A stretch of 16,459 nt of DNA from an uncultured Muribaculaceae bacterium (GTDB taxonomy: Bacteria; Bacteroidota; Bacteroidia; Bacteroidales; Muribaculaceae), in contig CAJUJB010000056.1 in the NCBI GenBank assembly GCA_910586595.1, positions 1 to 16,459 of the forward strand, in the 5' to 3' direction. Numbering within the stretch: position 1 is the first letter of the stretch; each line of letters starts with the position of its first letter. The position numbers and the translations under genes are program-made. This document shows positions 6,296 to 13,474 of the stretch, in pieces. A model generated the notes under the pieces. It was given only the letters and a program-made list of their open reading frames with translations, did no database searches and was not told the origin of the DNA.

Positions 6296-9200
6296 ATGGC
6301 GAAAACTAAAATAAGTAAAATAGCGAAAGACCTCAACGTTTCACTCCCGACCGTCATCGAGTTCCTGCGCAAACGCGACATCAGCATCGACGAAAGCCCC
6401 AACACGCGCGTCGAAGATGATGTGGTAGAACTCCTCATGGGCGCCTTTAAGAGCGACAAAGACCTCAAGAACCGCTCGGCCCAGATCACCACAGAGCGCA
6501 AGGAAAGCCGTGTGAAGGCCGCTCCGGCCCCCGCGCCTGCGCCTAAGGCTGACGACGAAGTGAAGCTGAGCACCGCCCAGAAGCCCCGTATCGTAGGCAA
6601 ACTTGAGCTTGATGCCAAAGGTAACCCCATTGTGCGCCGCCCCGAAGAGGCCGCGGCTCCCAAGGTTGTCGAGCAGCCTAAGCCCGCGCCTGCTCCGGCC
6701 CCTGCACCTGTGAAGGAAGAACCCAAGCAAGCTCCCGAGGTCAAGGCTCCCGAGACTCCGGCACCTGCCAAGGCTCCCGAAGCCCCGAAAGCTGAACCGA
6801 AACCTGCGCCCGCGCCTGCCCCCAAGGCAGCTCCCGCACCCCGCCAGGAGGCTCCGAAGGCAAGCGCACCCAAGCCCGAGGCCCAGAAGCCCGAGGCTCC
6901 TAAGACGACAACCAATAATTCTACTGTCATAGCACCTACTACTACACCCGAGCATTCTCAGGAAGCTCCCAAAGCCGAGAAGCCTGCCGAGCCCGAAATT
7001 TTCACGATCGAGCGTACCGCACCGGCTCCTTCTCTCAACATTGTGGGCAAGATTGATCTTGACGCCCTCAACCAGAACACACGCCCCAAGAAAAAAGGCA
7101 AGGAAGACCGCCGTGGCGGTCGTGGCCAGCAGGGCGCCGGCGCCACAGCTGCCGATGCCGACCGTAAGAAACGCCGCCGCATAGCAGGCAAAGAGAAAGT
7201 CGACATCGAGAAGGTGGGCCGCACTGCCGGCAATGCCGATCAGCGCCAGGGCGGCAACGGCGGCGGTGAAGGCCGTCGCGGTGGCCAAGGTGGAAATAAC
7301 AACGGCGGCGCCCAGGGAGGCAACCGTCAGGGCGGCGAAAACCGTCGTGGCGGCAACCAGCAGCGTCAGGCCCGTCAGCCACGTCCTGTAACACCCGAAG
7401 TCAACGAGGAAGACGTACAGAAGCAGGTAAAGGAAACACTTGCCCGCCTCACCTCGAAGGACAAGGCTCTCAAGAAAGGCGCCAAGTGGCGTAAGGAAAA
7501 ACGCGAGGCCAACGCTACACGCGAGCGTCAGGCCCATCAGGCAGAAGAGGCAGAAAGCCGCGTACTCAAGATCACCGAGTTCGTGACCGCCAACGACCTT
7601 GCCGCCATGATGGATGTGCCCGTGAACAATGTCATCGCAACCTGTATGAATCTCGGCGTGATGGTGTCGATCAACCAGCGTCTCGACGCGGAGACCATCA
7701 ACATCGTCGCAGATGAATTCGGTTTCACCACTGAGTATGTATCTGCCGAAGTTGCCGATGCCATCCACCAGGAAGAAGACCGCGAGGAAGATCTCGTGAG
7801 CCGTCCGCCGGTTGTGACCGTCATGGGTCACGTCGACCACGGCAAGACTTCTCTCCTCGACTATATCCGCAAAGCCAACGTTATCGCAGGCGAGGCCGGC
7901 GGTATTACCCAGCATATCGGCTCGTACAGCGTCAAGCTGCCCGACGGACGTCATATCACCTTCCTTGATACCCCCGGTCACGAAGCGTTCACCGCCATGC
8001 GTGCACGTGGTGCGAAGGTTACCGACCTTGTGATCATCATCGTCGCTGCCGACGACAACGTCATGCCCCAGACTGTCGAGGCCATCAACCACGCCTCAGC
8101 AGCCGGTGTGCCCATCGTGTTTGCCATCAACAAGATCGATAAACCCCACGCCAACCCCGACAAGATCAAGGAAGAACTCGCTGCCATGAACTACCTCGTT
8201 GAGGAGTGGGGTGGCAAGTATCAGAGCCAGGATATTTCGGCCAAGCAGGGCATCGGCGTAGAAGAGCTCATGGAGAAAGTTCTCCTCGAAGCCGAGATGC
8301 TCGAGCTCAAGGCCAACCCCTCGCGCCGTGCAGTCGGTACGATTATCGAGTCGTCGCTCGACAAGGGCCGCGGCTATGTGGCTAACGTACTCGTGCAGAA
8401 CGGTACGCTGCATGTGGGCGACGTAGTGCTCGCCGGTAACCACTTCGGTAAGATCAAGGCTATGTTCAACGAGCGTAACCAGCGCATCAAGGAAGCCGGC
8501 CCCGCAATGCCGGCCCTCATCCTTGGTCTTAACGGCGCGCCTACCGCAGGCGATACATTCAACGTGCTCGAGACTGAGCAGGAAGCCCGCGACATCGCAG
8601 GCAAGCGTGAGCAGCTCGCCCGCGAGCAGGGTCTGCGCACAACCAAGCTCCTTACACTTGAGGATATCGGCCGCCGTCGTGCTATAGGTAACTTCCAGGA
8701 ACTCAACATTATTGTCAAAGGCGACGTCGACGGTTCGATCGAGGCTCTGTCTGACTCACTCATCAAGCTCTCTACCGAAGAAGTACAGATCAATGTGCTC
8801 CACAAGGCTGTGGGCGAGATTTCCGAGAGCGATGTTACCCTCGCAGCCGCATCCGACGCCATCATCATCGGCTTCCAGGTTCGCCCGAGTGTGGCTGCCC
8901 GCCGTGCCGCTGAGCGCGATGGTGTCCAGATCCGTCTCTACTCGGTGATCTATCAGGCCATCGAGGAGGTGAAAGATGCTATGGCCGGCCTGCTCGCTCC
9001 CGAGATCAAGGAGGAGATTACCGGTACAGCCGAAGTGCTCGAGACATTCCACGTGTCGAAGGTCGGCACCATTGCAGGTGCCATCGTACGCGAAGGCAAG
9101 ATCAAGCGCAACTGCAAGGTACGTCTTATCCGCGATGGCATCGTGCGCTACACCGGTGAGCTCGGTTCACTCAAACGTTTCAAAGACGACGTCAAGGAAG

Positions 9201-9310
9201 TTCTCTCAGGCTACGACTGCGGTATGTCGATTGTAGGTTACAACGATATAAAGGTCGGCGACCTCATCGAGGGCTTCGAAGAGAAAGAGGTATCGCGCTC
9301 GATCGACTGA
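6296..9310 (+). CDS. infB: Translation initiation factor IF-2
   Basis: IF-2 is the GTPase that brings initiator fMet-tRNA to the 30S subunit and promotes subunit joining. The 1004-residue protein has an N-terminal IF2_N helix module (about 1-55), a long Ala/Pro/Lys linker (about 72-235), a Gly/Arg/Asn/Gln-rich RGG-like part (about 272-362), a second IF2_N module (about 425-480), then the G domain: G1 GHVDHGKTS (511-519), G3 DTPGH (558-562), G4 NKID (612-615) and the G5-like SAK near 650. Domains II-IV follow to the C terminus. It is longer than E. coli IF-2 because of the linker. IVGKLELDA (99-107) and IVGKIDLDA (249-257) are near-duplicates flanking the linker. Its stop codon shares one base with the folK start. 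Confidence 0.98.
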   Translation: MAKTKISKIAKDLNVSLPTVIEFLRKRDISIDESPNTRVEDDVVELLMGAFKSDKDLKNRSAQITTERKESRVKAAPAPAPAPKADDEVKLSTAQKPRIVGKLELDAKGNPIVRRPEEAAAPKVVEQPKPAPAPAPAPVKEEPKQAPEVKAPETPAPAKAPEAPKAEPKPAPAPAPKAAPAPRQEAPKASAPKPEAQKPEAPKTTTNNSTVIAPTTTPEHSQEAPKAEKPAEPEIFTIERTAPAPSLNIVGKIDLDALNQNTRPKKKGKEDRRGGRGQQGAGATAADADRKKRRRIAGKEKVDIEKVGRTAGNADQRQGGNGGGEGRRGGQGGNNNGGAQGGNRQGGENRRGGNQQRQARQPRPVTPEVNEEDVQKQVKETLARLTSKDKALKKGAKWRKEKREANATRERQAHQAEEAESRVLKITEFVTANDLAAMMDVPVNNVIATCMNLGVMVSINQRLDAETINIVADEFGFTTEYVSAEVADAIHQEEDREEDLVSRPPVVTVMGHVDHGKTSLLDYIRKANVIAGEAGGITQHIGSYSVKLPDGRHITFLDTPGHEAFTAMRARGAKVTDLVIIIVAADDNVMPQTVEAINHASAAGVPIVFAINKIDKPHANPDKIKEELAAMNYLVEEWGGKYQSQDISAKQGIGVEELMEKVLLEAEMLELKANPSRRAVGTIIESSLDKGRGYVANVLVQNGTLHVGDVVLAGNHFGKIKAMFNERNQRIKEAGPAMPALILGLNGAPTAGDTFNVLETEQEARDIAGKREQLAREQGLRTTKLLTLEDIGRRRAIGNFQELNIIVKGDVDGSIEALSDSLIKLSTEEVQINVLHKAVGEISESDVTLAAASDAIIIGFQVRPSVAARRAAERDGVQIRLYSVIYQAIEEVKDAMAGLLAPEIKEEITGTAEVLETFHVSKVGTIAGAIVREGKIKRNCKVRLIRDGIVRYTGELGSLKRFKDDVKEVLSGYDCGMSIVGYNDIKVGDLIEGFEEKEVSRSID

Positions 9311-9810
9311 TGTCATCTGCCGTATACCTTAATATAGGATCCAACAGTGGCGACCGCCGGGCTTTCATTGCCCGCGCGGTCGCCGCGTTGTCTGAAGCCT
9401 TCCCTCAGGCCATCGTCACCGTCTCTGGAGAGGTGGAGAGCCCTCCATGGGGATTCGAATCGCCCAACCCGTTTCTCAACGTTGGTGTGCGACTCGACTT
9501 CGCCGATTGTTCTCCGTGGACAATTGACTCCCTGCATGGCCTTCTCGACATAACTCAGGGCATCGAGCGAAGTCTCTCCGATGTGCCTCACCGCACACCC
9601 GACGGCTCCTATCGCGACCGCGAGGTGGATATAGACCTTATCGCCGTAGATGAGCTGACTATATCCTCCGACCGGCTTGTTATTCCCCATCCACACATGG
9701 CTTTGCGCGAGTTTGTACTCCGGCCAATGGCAGAGTTGGGCCCCGGGTGGAAACACCCGCTTACCGGCCTTTCGGCGGCCCAAATGCTCTCGACGGGCGT
9801 TTGTCGATAA
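9310..9810 (+). CDS. folK: HPPK, 2-amino-4-hydroxy-6-hydroxymethyldihydropteridine pyrophosphokinase
   Basis: FolK transfers pyrophosphate from ATP to 6-hydroxymethyl-dihydropterin, a step of folate synthesis in the cytoplasm. The 166-residue protein has the family landmarks: the N-terminal strand and GSNSGDR (10-16), SPPWGF (44-49), an Asn at 57 (FLN), the metal- and ATP-binding block YRDREVDIDLI (101-111, with Asp107 and Asp109), then IPHPHM (125-130) and REFVLRPM (133-140). ATG 9310 overlaps the infB TGA by one base (TGATG), so translation is probably coupled by termination-reinitiation. This places a folate gene at the end of the translation operon; formyl-folate is needed to make the fMet-tRNA that IF-2 uses, so the link may be functional or only positional. 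No clear terminator follows; an 81-base gap carries the next promoter. Confidence 0.93.
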   Translation: MSSAVYLNIGSNSGDRRAFIARAVAALSEAFPQAIVTVSGEVESPPWGFESPNPFLNVGVRLDFADCSPWTIDSLHGLLDITQGIERSLSDVPHRTPDGSYRDREVDIDLIAVDELTISSDRLVIPHPHMALREFVLRPMAELGPGWKHPLTGLSAAQMLSTGVCR

Positions 9811-9855
9811 AATCCTCCCCTTTTTCTATAATAAGTTCTAAGTAGTAGAAAAGCC

Positions 9856-9887
9856 CTTGACTCGGCTCCTCCATTTATATAACTTTG
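9856..9887 (+). promoter_or_regulatory. Promoter of the outer-membrane beta-barrel gene
   Basis: TAACTTTG (9880-9887) is a perfect -7 box with CTTG (9856-9859) 20 bases upstream. Only four bases separate the box from the annotated ATG at 9892, so the mRNA should start at or next to the start codon. Confidence 0.75.
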
Positions 9888-9891
9888 CAAC

Positions 9892-12741
9892 ATGAAAATG
9901 AGAGAATTGAGAAAACTTATTGTTTTGATGGTTTTTGCATTCCTGGGCGTGGCGACCGTGATGGCCGTCACGCTTCGTGGTAATGTGACTGATCAAGCAA
10001 CAGGCGAGGACCTGATTCAGGCCTCCGTACGCGTTTTGGCAGCCCGTGACTCAAGTCTTGTCAACGGTGCAGTAACTAATTCCAACGGCCGATTCACCAT
10101 TTCCAATCTTAAGGCCGGCAAGTATATTGTAGAGGCATCCTACGTCGGATTCAATACAGAGACCCGCAACATCACTCTGACCGACAAGGATATGACCCTT
10201 AAGCCTTTCGCCCTCTCCGAGAGCTCTGTGATGCTTAAGGAGGCGACGGTGGTGGGTGTCCGCACCCCCATGAAGGTGATGGAAGACACCGTCGAATTCA
10301 ATGCCGAGGCTTACAAGACCCAACCTAACGCCATGGTGGAAGATCTGCTTAAACGTCTTCCGGGTGTGGAGGTCGATTCAGAAGGCAAAATTACCGCCAA
10401 CGGCAAAGAGGTGTCTAAGATTCTTGTCAACGGTAAGGAATTTTTCAGCGATGACCCCACGGTGGCCTCGCGTAACCTTCCCGTAGAAATGATCGAGAAA
10501 CTGCAGGTTGTCGACCGCAAGAGCGACCTTGCCCGCCTCACTGGTGTCGACGACGGTGAAGACGAGACTGTGATCAACCTCACCGTAAAGAAAGACATGC
10601 GCAACGGCTGGTTCGGAAACATCGAAGGAGGCTACGGCACCGACGACCGCTACCGTGGCAACTTCACCATCAACCGTTTCTGGGGAGATAATCAGCTCAC
10701 CTTCCTCGGTTCGGCCAATAACATCAACGAACCCGGCTTTGCCGACGGCGCTTCGGGCCGTTTCCGTCGCTTCGGTGGCAGCAACGGTATAACCAACTCG
10801 CAGTCGTTCGGTATAAACTTCAATGTAGGTAACGGTGAGATATTCCGTGTTGGTGGCGACGTGATGTACAGCCACACCGACCGCGACACCCGCACCTCAT
10901 CCGAGCGTCAGTATCTCTTCAATGACTCCAGCTCGACCAGCGCATCGCAGAGCATGAGCCGCGATAAGGGTCATAATTTCCGTGCCGATTTCCGTATGCT
11001 CTGGAAGCCCGACAGCTTCAATACACTCGAGTTCCGCCCCAACATCTCTCTCAACTATAACAACTCATTGTCGAGCGACTCGTCGAGCACCTTCGCCGGC
11101 GGCAGCACTCCGGGCCTCGAGGTTACCCGAAGCCTCAACGATGCGAGCTCGCATGGCAATTCCTTCGAGTTCGGTGGCCGACTGATCTACAGCCATAACT
11201 TCAAGCGTCACCGTGGCCGCTCATTCTCGGTAATGCTCAACTACCGCCTGAGCAACGTGCACGAGTACTCGAACACATACTCATTCAACCGCTTCTTCCT
11301 CCTTAACGACTCGGTCGATCTCTACGATCAGTACGCCAACAACCATACGTGGACAAACAACGTCAGCGCCCGCGTGAGCTGGACAGAACCCCTCGGTGAT
11401 GTGAGCAAAGGAAACTTCCTTACTTTCGCGTATAACTTCAGCTACCGCTGGAATAATGCCGACAAGCTTACCTACGACCACCCTGTGACCTTCCCCGATG
11501 GTTGGGATGGCTTGCCTGTGATCGACTATACCGACGTATTCAATGCCGATCTCTCCAACCGCTTCCGCAACGACTTCATGAATCAGGATATCCGTGTGGG
11601 CTACCGGCATGTGAGCAAGAACGCCAATCTTGAGGCCGGTCTGTCGCTGGTGCCCCAGGTCTCGAAGTCTCGCGACCTCATCAATTCTGCCCGTAATATC
11701 GACCGCAGCGTTTTCAACTTCGCTCCGTTCTTCCGTTACCGCTACAAGCTCGGCCGCAACCGAAGCCTGAATATGAACTATAACGGCCGCTCCTCGCAGC
11801 CCTCGATGACCCAGTTGCAGCCGGTAGCCGATATGTCGGACCCTCTTAAAATCGTGGTCGGTAATCCTAATCTGAAGCCGGCATTCAGCCACAATCTCCG
11901 TCTCCGTTTCCAGGATTTTAATCCCGGGGCCCAGCGCTCGATCATGGCTATGATTGACGCACAGATGACCCAGAACTCTGTCGTGTCGAAGACTACCTTT
12001 AACCCTGAGACCGGCGGTCAGACCACAACCTACGACAACGTTAACGGTGTGTGGAACGTGCGAGGAATGAACATGATCTCCATGCCTTTCCCCTTCTACA
12101 AGGCCCTGTCGTTCAATAACCACCTCTTCGTGTCGTACTCACGGTCGGTGGGCTTCAACAACAACGAGCGCAACGCATCAGGTTCGTTCATGGTCGGTGA
12201 ATCGTTTGGCATCGCGTGGCGCCCGGACGATCTCGAGTTCGAGCTACGCCCTAACTACAACCTCCAGACGGTGGCCAACACCGTGCAGAAAGGTTCCGAC
12301 CGCACCGTACACACTTACGGCGGCTCGTTCTACGCCACCTACAATACTCCGATAGGCGTCGTGCTCAGCTCCGACCTCAACTATAACGCCACTTCTGGTT
12401 ACTCGGCCGGCTACGACACCAAGACATGGATGTGGAATGCCTCGATTTCCTATCAGTTCCTCCGCAGCCGTGCGGCCGCAGTCACTCTGCGAGCCTACGA
12501 CATACTCGGCCAGAAATCCAATATCCGCCGAAACGTCACAGCCAACTATATCGACGACTCGCGATACAACTCGCTCACCCGATACCTGATGGTGTCGTTC
12601 AGTTATCGCTTCAACACCTTCGGCAAGAACGGCGCACCATCCGATCTCAACGGCTATGGCGACGGGCCTGGTGAAGGACGTCACGGCCCAGGTGGAGGCC
12701 GCGGCCCCATGGGCCCACCTCCAGGCGGAGGCCCCCGCTAA
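9892..12741 (+). CDS. Outer-membrane beta-barrel protein, TonB-dependent-receptor-like
   Basis: A 949-residue secreted outer-membrane protein. A basic start and a hydrophobic stretch (about 9-26) form a signal peptide. Residues about 27-112 are a carboxypeptidase-regulatory-like Ig fold (VTLRGNVTDQATGEDL, GRFTISNLKAGKY). Residues about 120-230 resemble a TonB-receptor plug, with DLLKRLPGVEV and LVNGKEFFSDD. A long barrel of alternating aromatic/polar strands runs to YRFNTF (905-910). This is the family often annotated as outer membrane beta-barrel protein or TonB-dependent receptor in Bacteroidales; the substrate cannot be told. The last 39 residues form a Gly/Pro/Arg tail (GPGGGRGPMGPPPGGGPR), so the protein does not end in the usual barrel-terminal aromatic. 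No SusD partner lies next to it. An alternative start is Met3 (9898), which keeps the signal peptide. Confidence 0.85.
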   Translation: MKMRELRKLIVLMVFAFLGVATVMAVTLRGNVTDQATGEDLIQASVRVLAARDSSLVNGAVTNSNGRFTISNLKAGKYIVEASYVGFNTETRNITLTDKDMTLKPFALSESSVMLKEATVVGVRTPMKVMEDTVEFNAEAYKTQPNAMVEDLLKRLPGVEVDSEGKITANGKEVSKILVNGKEFFSDDPTVASRNLPVEMIEKLQVVDRKSDLARLTGVDDGEDETVINLTVKKDMRNGWFGNIEGGYGTDDRYRGNFTINRFWGDNQLTFLGSANNINEPGFADGASGRFRRFGGSNGITNSQSFGINFNVGNGEIFRVGGDVMYSHTDRDTRTSSERQYLFNDSSSTSASQSMSRDKGHNFRADFRMLWKPDSFNTLEFRPNISLNYNNSLSSDSSSTFAGGSTPGLEVTRSLNDASSHGNSFEFGGRLIYSHNFKRHRGRSFSVMLNYRLSNVHEYSNTYSFNRFFLLNDSVDLYDQYANNHTWTNNVSARVSWTEPLGDVSKGNFLTFAYNFSYRWNNADKLTYDHPVTFPDGWDGLPVIDYTDVFNADLSNRFRNDFMNQDIRVGYRHVSKNANLEAGLSLVPQVSKSRDLINSARNIDRSVFNFAPFFRYRYKLGRNRSLNMNYNGRSSQPSMTQLQPVADMSDPLKIVVGNPNLKPAFSHNLRLRFQDFNPGAQRSIMAMIDAQMTQNSVVSKTTFNPETGGQTTTYDNVNGVWNVRGMNMISMPFPFYKALSFNNHLFVSYSRSVGFNNNERNASGSFMVGESFGIAWRPDDLEFELRPNYNLQTVANTVQKGSDRTVHTYGGSFYATYNTPIGVVLSSDLNYNATSGYSAGYDTKTWMWNASISYQFLRSRAAAVTLRAYDILGQKSNIRRNVTANYIDDSRYNSLTRYLMVSFSYRFNTFGKNGAPSDLNGYGDGPGEGRHGPGGGRGPMGPPPGGGPR

Positions 12742-12751
12742 TCTGAAAGTT

Positions 12752-12795
12752 AAAACAGCCATACTGGTCACTCCGACCGGTGTGGCTGTTTTTTT
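12752..12795 (+). terminator. Rho-independent terminator after the outer-membrane protein
   Basis: AAAACAGCCATACTGGTC (12752-12769) pairs along its full 18 bases with GACCGGTGTGGCTGTTTT (12775-12792), with two G-U wobbles and a 5-base loop, followed by T residues to 12795. The A-rich left arm suits termination in both directions. It insulates the following toxin-antitoxin operon. Confidence 0.92.
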
Positions 12796-12826
12796 GGCTC
12801 AAAGAGAATGCTCGGGGTGACTCTAT

Positions 12827-12895
12827 AAAGTATGATTTAGTATACTTTTATTTGATGATGTCGGATTATATGCTTATCTTTGCCCGAAAAGTATA
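12827..12895 (+). promoter_or_regulatory. Candidate HipB operator half-sites around the hip promoter
   Basis: TATACTTTT (12841-12849) and its exact reverse complement AAAAGTATA (12887-12895) sit on either side of the promoter, one just before the -33 element and one just after the -7 box. A third half-site, AAAGTAT (12827-12833), forms an inverted repeat with ATACTTT (12842-12848) over an 8-base spacer, and AGTATACT at 12839-12846 is itself a palindrome. HipB proteins bind palindromic operators over their own promoters, so these are the natural candidates for autorepression. That HipB binds here is inferred. Confidence 0.65.
12851..12882 (+). promoter_or_regulatory. Promoter of the hipBST-like operon
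   Basis: TTTG (12851-12854), a 20-base gap and TATCTTTG (12875-12882) give the best match to the Bacteroidetes consensus in the window. The hipB ATG lies 25 bases downstream of the box, and the expected mRNA start falls inside the downstream half-site. Confidence 0.85.
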
Positions 12896-12907
12896 GTATA
12901 TCAGACT

Positions 12908-13126
12908 ATGGAGTTAAAAGAATTGATGAAAGAGAGGCGCGAGGTACTTTCGCTGACTCAGCAAGATTTGGCTGAGATGGCGCAGGTAGGACTTGCCACT
13001 GTCAAGGATATTGAACGCGGCCAAGGTAATCCCTCGCTAAGCACCATCAAGAAAATTCTTGATGTGCTCGGCATCGAGATTGATTTTCGTGTGCGAACAA
13101 TTAATTATCAAGAAGGAACTGAGTGA
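12908..13126 (+). CDS. hipB: HipB-like HTH antitoxin/repressor
   Basis: A 72-residue Xre/Cro-type DNA-binding protein. The helix-turn-helix runs from about residue 16 to 45 (LTQQDLAEMAQV, then TVKDIERGQGNPSLSTI), followed by a last helix and a short beta strand (EIDFRVRTI) of the kind HipB uses for dimerisation. It is the first gene of a three-gene operon with a detached HipA N-terminal domain and a HipA-type kinase, which identifies it as the HipB component. Its expected role is to dimerise, bind the inverted half-sites around the promoter and repress the operon with the other subunits. ATG 12908 is the only sensible start; 18 bases separate the stop from the next gene. Confidence 0.88.
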   Translation: MELKELMKERREVLSLTQQDLAEMAQVGLATVKDIERGQGNPSLSTIKKILDVLGIEIDFRVRTINYQEGTE

Positions 13127-13144
13127 CTATAAAACAACCACATT

Positions 13145-13474
13145 ATGAGAGAACTTGATGTTTATTATAATGATACAAGAGCAGGAGCATTGAAGGAACT
13201 GAATCCGGGAGCTTGTTATTCATTTACATATGATCCAGCATACCTCGAGTCTGACTTGCCTCCGGTCTCTGTGACTTTGCCTAAACGGGAGGAGGCTTTC
13301 GAGTCTGACCTGTTATTCCCTTTTTTCTCCAATATGATTCCTGAGGGTGCCAACCGAGGCGTGATTTGCCGTCGGCTCAGAATAGATGAGAAAGATTTTT
13401 TCGGCATTCTGACGGCTATGGCAGATAGTGATTTTATAGGTGCCGTAAACATTAGAACTTGCCGTCATGATTGA
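13145..13474 (+). CDS. hipS: HipS-like protein: free-standing HipA N-terminal domain
   Basis: A 109-residue protein equal to the N-subdomain-1 of HipA kinases, encoded as a separate gene. The recognisable block is VSVTLP (41-46) and LLFPFFSNMIPEGANR (56-71), corresponding to the LPPFF-NLLPEG segment of HipA, then FGILTAMADSDFIGAV (86-101). In E. coli O127 HipBST the equivalent small protein HipS, rather than HipB, neutralises the kinase HipT. The stop (13472-13474) overlaps the kinase start (13467) by eight bases, so the two are probably co-translated. I see no tryptophan anywhere in it, whereas I recall that E. coli HipS uses a Trp to hold the HipT active site; another residue, perhaps a Phe near 58-61, may do this here. 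That the split is ancestral rather than a frameshift is supported by the matching gene order of known hipBST operons. Confidence 0.82.
   Translation: MRELDVYYNDTRAGALKELNPGACYSFTYDPAYLESDLPPVSVTLPKREEAFESDLLFPFFSNMIPEGANRGVICRRLRIDEKDFFGILTAMADSDFIGAVNIRTCRHD

Noticed and set aside
6341..8092. 583-codon open frame on the - strand inside infB
   Set aside because: It mirrors the Ala/Pro/Gly-rich linker and G domain of IF-2; its Leu/Gly/Arg-rich translation is what the reverse of such codons gives. Same for the 365-codon frame opposite nusA (5121-6218).
9789..9825. Terminator after folK
   Set aside because: The only pairing (TCGAC with GTCGA) is five bases long and the following tract is CCCCTTTTT after a gap; too weak to call.
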